From: Omphiscola glabra
Taxonomy: Eukaryota > Mollusca > Gastropoda > Lymnaeidae
Length of the DNA stretch: 64,000 nucleotides
Direction of reading: 5' to 3'
Assembly: GCA_964017045.1 (NCBI GenBank)
Contig: OZ024802.1
Span: forward strand, 33,091,802-33,155,801
The notes beneath the pieces are model-generated. The model did no database searches and was not told where the DNA came from. It saw only the letters and a list, made by a program, of their open reading frames with translations. Shown here one piece after another: positions 30,570-41,600 of the stretch. Made by a program: the position numbers and the translations under genes. The stretch's first letter is position 1. Each line of letters begins with the position of its first letter.

Positions 30570-33500
30570 CTGGATGTGGGTTTTATAAATGTTGTGGATG
30601 ATGCAGGGGTAACATAGTCAACAGGTCACATTTCATAAACATGATACAACAAGGGAAAGAAAGGCAATTAATTCTAAATCAAGTTAGGGCGCGAAATTGG
30701 TGAAAGTGCATTTGATATGGGAATATTATTTCTTAACGAATTTTGTATTTTCACATCTGAACTTATGTGTAGGCCCTATTCTTTATTAAATTAACTCCAA
30801 TCATGTATCTAATGCTAACTAAATGGTAAACTTTTATTTTTTCAAACGTCTTTAAACACCCCACCCCCCCACACACACACTTTTTTTTTGTTTCCCCGAA
30901 TGGTTACATAGCCCTAAATGATCTCTCCATTTTGAGGTTTGCATCATATATGCCAGATTTTTTCAACAATAATTTGGTATGCTAAATGAAATTTTCAAAC
31001 ACTTCGCATGTTCACAAAATAAAAATAAAAAGAAATTAAATTAATACTAAATTATTTTAAAACAGAAATATATCATGTCATTGGAGGTGTTTCAAATCCA
31101 CCAATATTTAAATATGGTATATGAAGGACATAGCTACAAGTCAAAGCTTCGCTAAGGTCCATCAGTTCATGTCCTATCCTGTTGTCTTAGCCTACTGTAT
31201 TTATATAGATATTATAAGGAAAAATAAAATTGGGTCCCCCCAGCCCCAAAGGAGTGGATATTTGAGTTCAGTAGCCTTCGGTATTTGAAGTGTACACATA
31301 CTAAATTTGGTCTAGATACATTCACCCATGCAGGAGACTGTGTTAGAAATTATATTTATGTAGATCATATAAGAAACGAAAAGTTTTTTGAAGTTCAAAA
31401 CCCCAGTATTTCATTCTTTATTGTGAAAATGCATTTAGTTTGAAAATTTCATGTAGCATACCAAATTATTGGTGAAAAATCTGGCATATATAGTGAAAAA
31501 AAATGGGAGATCATTGACTCATTTATGGGTTATGTACCATTGGGGGCTTTAAAGACGCGGTAGAAATCATATTAAAAGAAAATTAGGCGATGTACAATTT
31601 AGTGTTAGTTAATTATTACTGCCTGGAGTTTATTTACCAAACAATACAGTGAACATAAGTTTACATGCTAAAATACGAAATTGGTTAAGAAATAATGAGC
31701 CCACCTGAACTGCACTTTTAATGCGAAATTTGTAACCTATTAATAACTATTATATCTTCTAATATCAGTGGCGCAGGAAAGGGGCGGAGTTTCGTCACTT
31801 TTTTCTTTTTGTGAAAATTACAGGATTTTTGGAAAACTCCTGTTTTTAAGGAAGGGGTGGGCGGCACTTACCATAGCTACGCCACTGACTTTTATAGTTA
31901 TAGGCACACGTGCACATTGTATCTATGAAAGAAGGGTGCAAAGGTTGCATTAATTTTTAAAAAAAAAGAGGTTAGTGCAAGAATTGTGTTCAGGGTCTCT
32001 ATCAGATATATCTCCGGGGGAGGGGTGGGGTTGAAAAGTGTGCCCCCCCCCCCCCCGAGAAAAAAATGTCCAACAATGAAAAAAAGTATATTTTAAAAAA
32101 TAAAATTACCAAATTGTCCTTTTTTAAAACAATTTTTAAAAGAATATTAGCTTGCGTCATTAACCATTACAATAAGTGGAATCTACGAAATATCGCTACA
32201 CTCGATATATTTAATGATCCGTTAAGTTAAGGCTAATCTTCTTAAAAGCTTACATAGTTCGATTATAAATATCGCAATGCTTCGAAAATTTGCCGATTAT
32301 GAACCGAAATATTACTTCTCGTTCGTATTTATCTTTTTTTTTTTTTTTTTAATTTTTTTTTTTGCAAACTCACAAGTTTAAAGACTTATTAACACTTTAT
32401 TAAACTACATTTGCTTCAATTTTAAGGTCTATAATTTTAATAGATATCTCACTAAGTATCAGACCTGAGCAATCTTTTCATGTTTTCAAAATAAATTTCA
32501 TAATAAAAGCATGGCTTTTGAAGTAAGGAATGGTGTTCATTATAAACTGAATGATGGCATCACGCTTTAAAAAATATAGTTATTGGTAGTATCCGTGTGT
32601 TTTTTTTCAGCTATCTCTCCGGGAGGGCATTGCCACCCCCCCCCCACCCCCCAAACCCCAGCCCGAGTAAAATGTGTACAACAATATAAAAAAAAATAAT
32701 TTTAAAAAATTAAATATGACAGTTGCATAGTAACTGATCCTTTTAACCGATTACAATTAGTGGAATCTATGAAATATCGCTAGGTTTATATATTTGATGA
32801 TCCGTATATTTAAGGCTAATAAAATTATAGTATATGTTATAAAAATCGCACTGACCGCTCCAGTCTTACTTCCTGTTGTTCGCCTATATCGCTATTTTTA
32901 TGTATTTATTTTTTGCAATTTCACAAGTTTAAAGACTTTAATGATACAGTATTAAAATACTTTTACAACCCTATAAACGTCTATAATTTTAATAATAATA
33001 ATAATAAAGTTCATTTGAAAAATCACGCTTCATCCCCAAAGGCTCGAAGCGCGGTACAAAAACAAAGCTGGGAGATAATAACTAGCTGGAAAAGATGGTA
33101 GACAACTTCACCCCAAAAGGTGTTTGCGAAATAGATGGGTTTTTAAATTTGTTTTGAAGGACTCCAGCGTCTGGCTGTTTCTGGGAGCGTCAGGAAGGGT
33201 GTTCCAAATGGTTGGGCCAGCAAATAATAGTTAGTCAAGTATTAAACATGTGCAATGTGTTTTCAGAATATAGTTCATCGTTAAAACATGACTAAAAAAT
33301 TAGGCATCATGATTTTTTTCTAATTTAGAATTTAAAGGGCGCAAAGTAATAGTGCACGTTTCATACATTATTATTAAATCAAAAGTGTTTTTGTATTCTT
33401 TAAATGTGCTATCTTTGTTACAAAGTTTCCTGAATTACATATTTGTTTTTATTATTTAAATACTAAGCCTATATATATATATATATATATCATTAACTTT

Positions 33501-36500
33501 CCAACTGCTTTCCTCTTTATAATGTCAGAATAACAAACAAACTGCCTCATACACTGCACTCATTTATTTATATTATTCATTTTATTTTAGATGAGAATCC
33601 AGTAGAATGCTAAGAATTTTATTTTTAAACTATCATTTCGATTATCATGCCAATTCCATTTTTGGATACGTGTTTTAAAAAAAATATTATTCCCAATTCG
33701 TCAATTTAAAATAGATTCTGTGGATATAGTTAAAAATATTTTAAAGTATAGCGAAGAGGCAATTTAAGAATGTTATAGTAGTTTGAAATTCCTAATAAAA
33801 AATGCGATCTACTGAATATTTGGGAAATTTAAATTTTATTTGCATACGACGTTCCCTTAGATAAAATCACACATTAATATATATAATGTCTTCTGTAAAC
33901 AACTCATGTCTTCTTAAAACAGTTATGCCGTTCATATGCAATTTATAAAAATGACCAGTTTTCAAAACCCATAAAATGCATAGACCTTTTTAATAAACCT
34001 GTTGTTTTTTTTCTTTTTGACTTAGGAAATATTTAGATATGTAGTCTAAGCATTATAATTATAACTTAGTTTGTTTTTTCCATTTGCGTTCATCATATAA
34101 AATATTGTTTGCAGTGCTTTTAAGTGATGGAACCCTTTTTAATTGAATTTTGTTTTTTCAAAATTCATTTATTAATTAAGTACCTTTCCCTAAAAATAAT
34201 TTAAATAAACAATAAAAGCCACATTGCTATTTTTTTGTGTGCATAACACATGCAGGTCAGGCAATTTCCGCTTTGCCTGCATGGCAAGATGATAATCACG
34301 AAAATATCCTCATCACATCTTTAAGCCCTTACTATATCCGAGGCACCCTTCAGTCGTAGGGGTTGCTGGGCACACACAATGGCTCTAAGGTTAAGTGTTA
34401 CCTACATTTTTGTAACTAGGATATCTTCCGTTGCTCTCCAATTAAGTGTAGAATGTTGCAAAACTAAATTCAGATATGTGAAAAAATGTATTCTTTTATT
34501 TTGAATTTATCAAAATTTATCTGGGGACTATAATGATTTAAGGGGCGAGAATAATCTTGGACCAAAGCGAACCCTCAAGGGTGACATAAATAGAGTGAAT
34601 ATAGTTTATGTCCCACTGGTGCGAAATTTAAGATGTCTGGTCATTATTTTGGCTAATTTTGCCATTTCCCACCCGAAAGATTTAAATGCCACCTCAAAAG
34701 TGTATGAAAGAAACAACAAATTCAAGTATGCGCCAAAATAATGCACCCTTGCATTTTGGTTTGTACGACTGTCTTTAGCGTCCTAAATTATGCACTCCTT
34801 CGCTCACTCTGATCAATCGTACACTGTGGGATTGATTATAAGCCATCCCTAATGATTACCCTGGGACACACCACAAATGGAGTGAATTCAGTTTACATAA
34901 GGCACTGGGCTAAAAAATGTTCTTCCCTGTTCAAACGGAATATTAGAAACATTGAAATCAAGTCTACACAAAAAAGCACTTCTTCATTTTGAAATAATAA
35001 AAAATATTCTGGTTAGCTGGCGCCCCAAACCCATCCACCGATCAAGATAAATTCGCGCCATCGATTTCCGCCCTATTTCTCGACGAAAATGATCGCCGAT
35101 GTTGATATCGATAGATACACTGCCTAGTGGCGTAGCTACCATTAAGGCTGCCATGAGCGGCCAAATATTTTTGCCGCCCTCCCTTTCACGATTCAAACTG
35201 CAGTTGTCCAAAAATGCCACACCAGCGTTTAAAGAAAAAGTAACACCTGGTTGGACCACTCCATCTTCCCTATACCGACGCCACTAGTAGAGGCGTATCT
35301 ACGGTGAAAGGCATAAGGAGACAAGATTCAATTTTACCCCCCCCCCCCCACATTCCAACTCTGAAACCCATTATTTTCAACCAATTAATTCCATCAAAAC
35401 CAATTTTGCCCCCACCCCCGGCAGGTCTGATGCCCATCTGCCACCCCTTAGTTACGCCTTTGGCCACCTGCAACTGGCATAGTCCCCGCCCTCCCGAAAA
35501 TATGAAGTGTCCACCGGGTGAAAATTTCTGAAAGAAACACTGATTGTAAAAAAAACCCTCTTGGTGCATTGTAACATTAAGAAGTTTGAATAGCTATTCT
35601 GTTGTAGCTGGGAATGTTTTGAATCAGGATTCACTGGATTTGTCAAGTAGAACAAAAATCAACAACTTACTTGTGAATTATTTTATTCCTCCAATTAACA
35701 GCCGCGTCCTGTACGGTCGGCGAGCGAAAGAACACGGACTGTCCGGTGCAACAGCTGCCCAGCACCCACATCAAAATGGCGACCGCCATGACAGCGAAAA
35801 GGATCCAGATGATATCAGGTCTGGCGGAAATACGTCAAGACATTATAGAAGATCAGTCTTTCTAGCTTCAAATTCAAAACTACAGAAACTGCTCAATATT
35901 GTCCTAAAAGATTAATATTGGGCATTTTTGACCCGTGCTTTAACTAGAGGCTACCCGGTGCTTTAACTAGAGGCTACCCGGTGCTTTAACTAGAGGCTAA
36001 TCAGCACTTTAACTAGAGGCTACCCGGTTCTTTAACTAGAGGCTACCCAGTGCTGTAACTAGAGGCTACCCGGTTCTTTAACTAGAGGCTACATAGCGCT
36101 TTAACTAGAGGCTACCTAGCACTTACGTAGAGGCTACACAGCGCTTTAATTAGAGGCTACCCATGGCTTCACTAGAAGATACCCAGTTCTTACATAGAGG
36201 TTACCCAGCGCTTTAAATAGAGGCTACCCGGTGCTTTAACTAGAGTTTACCCATGGCAGCACTTTAACTATGGGCAAACGGAATACTTGACATTTTTAGC
36301 ATTTACCTCTCAAACTGTATTATAAGATAATTATAACAAAATTGCAAACTGTTGTCTGGGATCAAGTTGTCTGACTTACAAGCTGTTGTCTGGGATCAAG
36401 TTGTCTGACTTACAAACTGTTGTCTGGGATCAAGTTGTCGGACTTACAAACTGTTGCCTGAGATCAAAATGTCTGACTTACAAACTGTTGTCTGGGATCA

Positions 36501-38545
36501 AGTTGTCTGACTTACAAACTGTTGTCTGGGATCAAGTTGTCTGACTTACAAGCTGTTGTCTGGGATCAAGTTGTCTGACTTACAAACTGTTGTCTGGGAT
36601 CAAGTTGTCTGACTTACAAGATGTATCTGGGATCAAGTTGTCTGACTTACAAACTGTTGTCTGGGATCAAGTTGTCTGACTTACAAGATGTATCTGGGAT
36701 CAAGTTGTCTGACTTACAAACTACTTTTCCATCTCGGTTCACAGCACAAGAAGTCATGGTCAGACTCACAACATTCGGTCAGCGCTGGGTCATCACAGTA
36801 GTACTGGTTTCCTTCTCTATCTCCTATTTCCTCCCTCTTGACACATAGCTTTCCGTCTAGGAGGAGAGTAGCGGGTGGTGGGAATGGGGGGGAAGGGATA
36901 ATTTCTTTGGGTCTGATTGTTAAATGATAAACATATAAAGTAAACATAATATTAGCGTTTGTAGTTGCCATATATAGTGGGTGCGTCAATATGTGGCGTC
37001 ATTCATCCGGGTGGGGGGGGGGGCGTCAAATTTGTAAAAACTGCTTTTTAATATTATTTAAAAAAACAAAGTGATTGTGAAGTGTTCTGTACCGTTTTCT
37101 TAGGAGAGCACTAGATTTTTAGGTCTATATGAGAGCACTACATTGTTAGGTCTCTATGAGTGCACTATATTGTTAGGTCTCTATGAGAGCACTATATTGT
37201 TAGGTTTTTATGAAGACCTTCTTAGGAAAGCACTATATTGTTAGGTCTCTATGTTAGTTCTCTATGAGAGCACTATATTTGTAGGTCTTTATGAAGACCT
37301 TCTTAGGAAAGCACTATATTGTTAGGTCTCTAGGAGAGCACTATATTTTTAGGTCTCTAGGAGAGCACTATACTTTAATGTCTCTATGAAAGCATTCTTA
37401 GGAAAGCGCTTGTAAGGTTTCTATGAAGACCTTCTTAGGAGAGAACTATATTGTTATGTCTCTAGTAGAGCACTATATTGTTATATCTCTAGGAGAGCAC
37501 TATATGTTAGGTCTCTCAGGAGCACTATATTGTTACGTCTATACGATTTACGTAGTATGGCAGACAAACATATGGCAATAAACATTATTTTTCTTCCATG
37601 GCTCCCACATTTAATCCTTTCTCATTTTTTTCAAGATCGCTAGTGGCGCCCTAATTACGTGGCGCCCCGGACAACTCCCCTAGTAACTGGTACCTTTAGC
37701 CGATTCTGCTTACAAATATCCGAGGGAGACACATCCTGGTCTCACATTTCATTCCTTCAAATTACCTATTCTAAATCTCATTAACTATCAAATTACATAT
37801 TCAAATTACATTGATTATTTCGAATTTCCTATTTTAAATCACATGTACATAGTTTCAAATCAAAGTGAGGTCCTTAAAACAAACTTAAAGAATATTTCTA
37901 GACTTATTATTGATTATTAGATAATCTTACATCAACCAAGAGCAAATTTTAAAATACCCCGTTCAAAATTATTTGAAATAATCATAAACAAATTGGTAGA
38001 AACCTTCAAACCTTTTGTTAGAATTGAAATGTCGCTATGGAGCCAATTAATCCAGCTCTATATAAAGATAGTTGAAAGATGTCAAAAAAGAAGAAAAACA
38101 ACTAAGTAAAAAAAAAAAAGGAAAAAAAGAAACAATAAACAAACAAAGCTACAAACAACTAAAGCAGTGATTCTCAACGTTCCTAATTACGCGACCATGT
38201 ACTACAGTTCCTCATGTTGTGGTGACCCCCAACCATAAAATTATTATCGTTGCTACTTCAAAAATATTTGTTTTCCGATTGTCTTAGGAAAAGGGGTCGT
38301 GACCCACAGGTTGAGAACCGCTGAACTAAAGAAACAAACATTAAAAAACAACTAAACAAAAAAAAAAAACCGCTCAAATCAATTCAAGTCAAATCAAGTC
38401 AAGTATTGAGAAAATGTTGAAGAAGGTGAATTCTACCTGCAACTGTTAAAACTGAAAGAACGATAACGACCAAGCAGGGCGCCGACAAGCAGGGCGCTAT
38501 CCGTTTGCTCTTACAAGGTGGTACTCCCAAAGAATCCAGCCCCAT
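30422..38545 (-). CDS. Small Cys-rich single-pass membrane protein, four exons, unnamed
   Basis: Four exons on the minus strand join in phase (109+139+150+148 nt) into 181 codons plus stop. Residues 1-36 form an N-terminal segment ending in a hydrophobic stretch (CLVVIVLSVLTVA), read as a signal peptide. Residues 37-82 are a short ectodomain with C-x14-C spacing and two CC pairs (YYCDD, ECCES, LCCEP). Residues about 84-106 are a transmembrane helix (PDIIWILFAVMAVAILMWVL followed by GSCC). The remaining 75 residues are a polar tail ending IGSETC. This YYC/CC/CC-then-helix layout resembles WBP1, VOPP1 and Shisa-like endolysosomal or cell-surface adaptors, but I cannot claim homology. Exons 1-3 have good splice sites; the exon 4 acceptor has a poor pyrimidine tract, and an alternative is a stop right after exon 3 (TAA at 35667-35669, 133 residues). 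The gene is convergent with VPS18. Confidence 0.62.
30685..31735. mobile_element. Element with long (about 300 bp) inverted repeats
   Basis: Positions 30685-31010 match the reverse complement of 31440-31735, for example tatgccagattttt against its partner near 31475 and aatttggtatgct against agcataccaaatt. The divergence suggests an old insertion. It lies in intron 3 of the unnamed gene next to exon 4. I cannot assign a superfamily. Confidence 0.68.
31766..31887. mobile_element. 122-bp MITE with CAGTGGCG ends
   Basis: The left end cagtggcgcagg pairs with the right end ctacgccactg, so it shares its terminal motif with the MITE at 49167. Internal pairing is weaker and no target duplication is evident. 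Confidence 0.5.
31990..32240 (+). repeat. Interspersed repeat with internal poly-C tract, copy 1
   Basis: Shares gtctctatcagatatatct, a long C run, and ggaatctacgaaatatcgc with copies at 32600-32830 and, inverted, 46930-47170. Confidence 0.6.
32600..32830 (+). repeat. Interspersed repeat with internal poly-C tract, copy 2
   Basis: Second, adjacent copy: ctatctctccgggag, a C run, ggaatctatgaaatatcgc and atgatccgtatatttaagg. Confidence 0.58.
34240..35560 (-). mobile_element. 1.3-kb interspersed element, copy 1
   Basis: Matches 44660-45960 in inverted orientation over nearly its whole length, for example tagtggcgtagctacc, gatgttgatatcgatag and gaggcacccttc. It contains no intact frame. It fills part of intron 3 of the unnamed gene, ending about 110 bases from exon 3. 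Confidence 0.75.
35671..35820 (-). CDS. Unnamed membrane protein exon 3 (transmembrane helix)
   Basis: Acceptor ttccgccag, donor gtaagt. Its first base completes a Leu codon. Encodes PDIIWILFAVMAVAILMWVL, GSCCTGQSVFFRS and a short juxtamembrane piece. If the donor at 35670 is not used, the frame stops after one more codon. Confidence 0.65.
35925..36265. repeat. 23-bp minisatellite, about 14 copies
   Basis: Unit tttaactagaggctacccgg plus tgc, degenerating at the end. Intron 2 of the unnamed membrane protein gene. Confidence 0.9.
36335..36725 (-). repeat. 36-bp minisatellite containing the exon 2 splice donor
   Basis: About 11 units of tgggatcaagttgtctgact plus tacaaactgttgtc. Read on the minus strand each unit begins tttgtaagtcag, and the first unit is the actual exon 2 end and donor of the unnamed gene. 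Confidence 0.92.
36718..36856 (-). CDS. Unnamed membrane protein exon 2 (Cys-rich ectodomain)
   Basis: Acceptor after a pyrimidine-rich tract ending tcctag, donor gtaagt. Its first two bases complete an Asp codon from exon 1. Encodes DGKLCVKREEIGDREGNQYY then a six-Cys-type module ending CCEPRWKSS. The donor sequence is repeated about a dozen times downstream in the intron. Confidence 0.68.
37095..37545. repeat. About 26-bp degenerate tandem repeat
   Basis: Units of gagagcactatattgttagg plus tctctat, interrupted by gaagaccttcttagg pieces. Intron 1 of the unnamed gene. Confidence 0.85.
38165..38323 (-). mobile_element. SPIN-like hAT MITE with 8-bp target duplication
   Basis: A 159-bp element whose ends (CAGCGGTTCTCAAC on the minus strand, CAGTGATTCTCAAC on the plus strand) and interior (gggtcacgacccc, ggtcaccacaacatgagg, catggtcgcg) match my memory of the SPIN family of hAT transposons. 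It is flanked by a perfect 8-bp duplication, aactaaag, at 38157-38164 and 38324-38331. It is too short to encode a transposase. It sits in intron 1 of the unnamed membrane protein gene. Confidence 0.85.
38437..38545 (-). CDS. Unnamed membrane protein exon 1
   Basis: Start ATG at 38545-38543 has A at -3 and G at +4 and is the only ATG in its open frame. Encodes MGLDSLGVPPCKSKRIAPCL and then a hydrophobic signal segment. Ends one base into a codon at donor gtagaa. Confidence 0.65.
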
Positions 38546-38559
38546 TATGTTTAACTTCG

Positions 38560-38640
38560 TGACGTCAACTCTGCTGTCTGACTTCTGACGAACGCTGAAA
38601 TATTGTGAGCACAAACCAGACTCTCACGTGATGTGACGTT
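38560..38640 (-). promoter_or_regulatory. Presumed promoter/5' UTR of the membrane protein gene: CRE and TCACGTGA
   Basis: Just upstream of the start codon lie a perfect palindromic CRE (TGACGTCA, 38560-38567), an E-box palindrome TCACGTGA (38624-38631) and a CRE half-site TGACGT (38634-38639). TCACGTGA is the core of the CLEAR element bound by MiT/TFE factors on lysosomal genes in vertebrates. Site use here is inferred from sequence alone. Confidence 0.4.
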
Positions 38641-39099
38641 CAAAGATGTGCATGGTCTGCAAGTTTTGACACGGTCGTGTGCTGTGGCAAGCAGATTGGA
38701 TGCCCTGTTCTAAAAAACTTTATTGACACCTTCGATATTTACAGTAATCGATTTCGTTCATCTCAGATTTAAATCAATATTAATTTTCTAATGGGCATTC
38801 TTTACGAGGGTGCAATGTTCACACCTATCTTGCAGATTAAAAATATATTATGCTATAGATTGTCAAAATACATGCATCTTAAAATAATACGTTTCAACAG
38901 TAAATAGTTTCAACATTTTCAAAATATTTCTAACTAGTGCACTGGAATCACTGGGTGCACGTGTAATATAAGGGGCCGTCCATAAAGTACATCACGCTAT
39001 TTTTTGACCACTTTACCCCCCACCCAAACACCTTAAAGTACGTCACACTATCGAGCTAGAAATCCTTTTTTAAAAAATAAAACAAATTAAACTTTGATC

Positions 39100-39165
39100 T
39101 AAAACACTCTTCACTAAAACACCCTTCACTAAAACACCCTTCACTAAAACACCCCTCACTATTAA
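39100..39165. repeat. Short cactaaaacacccttcacta repeat
   Basis: Four units of about 15 bp before the larger array. Confidence 0.75.
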
Positions 39166-39189
39166 ACAATTAAATGTATAAAAGGGAAT

Positions 39190-40060
39190 CTGCTGTCAGA
39201 ATACATGCATTACAATAGAAAGTTCAACACTGTCAGAATACATACATCACAATAGAAAGTTCAACATCACTGTCAGAATACATACATTACAATAGAAAGT
39301 TCAACAACACTGTCAGAATACATACATTACAATAGAAAGTTCAACAACACTGTCAGAATACATACATTACAATAGAAAGTTCAACAACACTGTCAGAATA
39401 CATACATTACAATAGAAAGTTCAACACTGTCAGAATACATACATCACAATAGAAAGTTCAACATCACTGTCAGAATACATACATTACAATAGAAAGTTCA
39501 ACAACACTGTCAGAATACATACATTACAATAGAAAGTTCAACAACACTGTCAGAATACATACATTACAATAGAAAGTTCAACAACACTGTCAGAATACAT
39601 ACATTACAATAGAAAGTTCAACACTGTCAGAATACATACATCACAATAGAAAGTTCAACATCACTGTCAGAATACATACATTACAATAGAAAGTTCAACA
39701 ACACTGTCAGAATACATACATTACAATAGAAAGTTCAACAACACTGTCAGAATACATACATTACAATAGAAAGTTCAACAACACTGTCAGAATACATACA
39801 TTACAATAGAAAGTTCAACACTGTCAGAATACATACATTACAATAGAAAGTTCAACAACACTGTCAGAATACATACATCACAATAGAAAGTTCAACACTG
39901 TCAGAATACATACATCACAATAGAAAGTTCAACAACACTGTCAGAATACATACATTACAATAGAAAGTTCAACAACACTGTCAGAATACATACATTACAA
40001 TAGAAAGTTCAACACTGTCAGAATACATACATTACAATAGAAAGTTCAACATCACTTTCA
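39190..40060. repeat. 37/40-bp minisatellite with 197-bp higher-order repeat
   Basis: About 22 units of actgtcagaatacatacatt plus acaatagaaagttcaac. Most carry an extra three bases (aac or atc). The short form recurs at 39223, 39420, 39617 and 39814, exactly 197 bases apart (one 37 plus four 40). Confidence 0.95.
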
Positions 40061-40139
40061 ATTTCAGGTTTTTATGTATGATTTATATAAAACTATTTCA
40101 TGTGACGTCACACAAGATCGTTCAACCCCCCCCCCCCCC

Positions 40140-40470
40140 CCCCAAACCGCTCGACACAAACTGTCATACTTTCTTAGAACATTCCTTCCCCTCGACAAAA
40201 ACTGTCATACTTTCTTAGAACATTCCCTCCCCTCGACACAAACTGTCATACTTTCTTAGAAAATTCCCTCCCCTCGACACAAACTGTCATACTTTCTTAG
40301 AACATTCCTTCCTCTCGACACAAACTGTCATACTTTCTTAGAACATTCCCTCCCCTCGACATAAACTGTCACACTTTCTTAAACCTTCCCTCCCCTCGGC
40401 ACAAACTGTCATACTTTCTTAGAACCTTCCCTACCTTCGACATAAACTGTCATACTTACTTAGAACATTC
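40140..40470. repeat. About 38-bp minisatellite, 8 copies
   Basis: Unit cctcgacacaaactgtcata plus ctttcttagaacattccc. It follows a 20-base C run (40124-40143). Confidence 0.9.
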
Positions 40471-40795
40471 CGTATGTGTATGCATCTGTCTATGCCACTA
40501 GGCTTGTGTATGTATCTGGCTATGCCACTAGCCTTGTGTATGTATCTGTCTATGCCACTAGCCTTGTATATGTATCTGTATATGCCACTAGGTTCGTGTA
40601 TGTATCTATCTATGCCACTAGGCTTGTGTATGTATCTGGCTATGCCACTAGGCTCGTGTATGTATGTGGCTATGCCCCTAGGCTCGGGTATCTATCTGCC
40701 TATGCCACTAGGCTCGTGTATGTATCTGGCTATGCCACTAGGCTCGTGTATGTATGTGGCTATACCACTAGGCTCGTGTATTTATATTGGTTGAC
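40470..40795. repeat. 30-bp minisatellite, about 10 copies
   Basis: Unit tatgccactaggctcgtgta plus tgtatctggc. Open in two plus frames because the period is 30. Confidence 0.92.
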
Positions 40796-41091
40796 ATGAT
40801 AATGTAGAAACAACACATGGCTGGTTTTGTCGTACAACGCACCCAAACGGCGTATCGACATCTTTTTTCGACGAATTTTCCTGGTAACTCTTGATAATTT
40901 TTTGTTTGCATGGTTTACGTGAACTTAAATCACCATGTCCAGGATAGCAGTTCTACCCTGTCCAGCGTAGCAGGCCCAGTATAGCAGGTCCACCGGTTGC
41001 ACACATTGTTGTGCTGGTCCCAGTGGAACTGTCTTTGAATGGTAACATCAAGGTCATGGCCATGCAGTTTGTATGGTCGCTGTAGAGGGGT

Positions 41092-41600
41092 AGTACGTCA
41101 TGGTCTGGCACTGAGGGGTAGTACGTCATGGTCTGGTACTGAGGGGTAGTACGTCATGGTCTGGCACTTGACAGGATGAAATTCCATGTCCCAGCTTATC
41201 TCCCACTCAGCTAACCGATTGAGATCCTGTTGTATCTGGTCTTGGTCAGAACTGTTGGCGATCGTCCTATACACCGCCATGTCGTCTGCAAACTGTTTTG
41301 CTTCGGATGTCAGTTTCTCGGGTAGGACATTGACGTATGCTAGGAACAAACAGGGGCCAAGCACCGACCCCTGAGGAACCCCTGACTTAACATCGACAAA
41401 CTACTGAGGAAGCTAGAGTTCCATGTTTTGGTAGTGCATGGAATGTCTGAAGTTTGTGTTATAACAAACTATGATTGACACGGTCAAATGACTTTGAGAA
41501 GTCCATCACCAGCACGTCAGTTTGCTTGCTGTTCTCCAGATTGGTCATCAAGTCTTCTACAAATTCTTGAGCCTGGTCTCACATGATGTATTGACTCAGG
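41092..41600 (-). pseudogene. LINE reverse-transcriptase fragment, broken
   Basis: On the minus strand, 41595-41470 reads EFVEDLMTNLENSKQTDVLV then MDFSKSFDRVNHSLL (RT motif around the first catalytic Asp). 41390-41130 reads GVPQGSVLGPCLFLAYVN, then QFADDMAVYRT with the catalytic FADD box. The part between is deleted and frame-broken. The 3' end is drawn into a 28-bp tandem repeat (41095-41170). It belongs to the jockey/CR1-like LINE pol group by motif. Confidence 0.85.
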
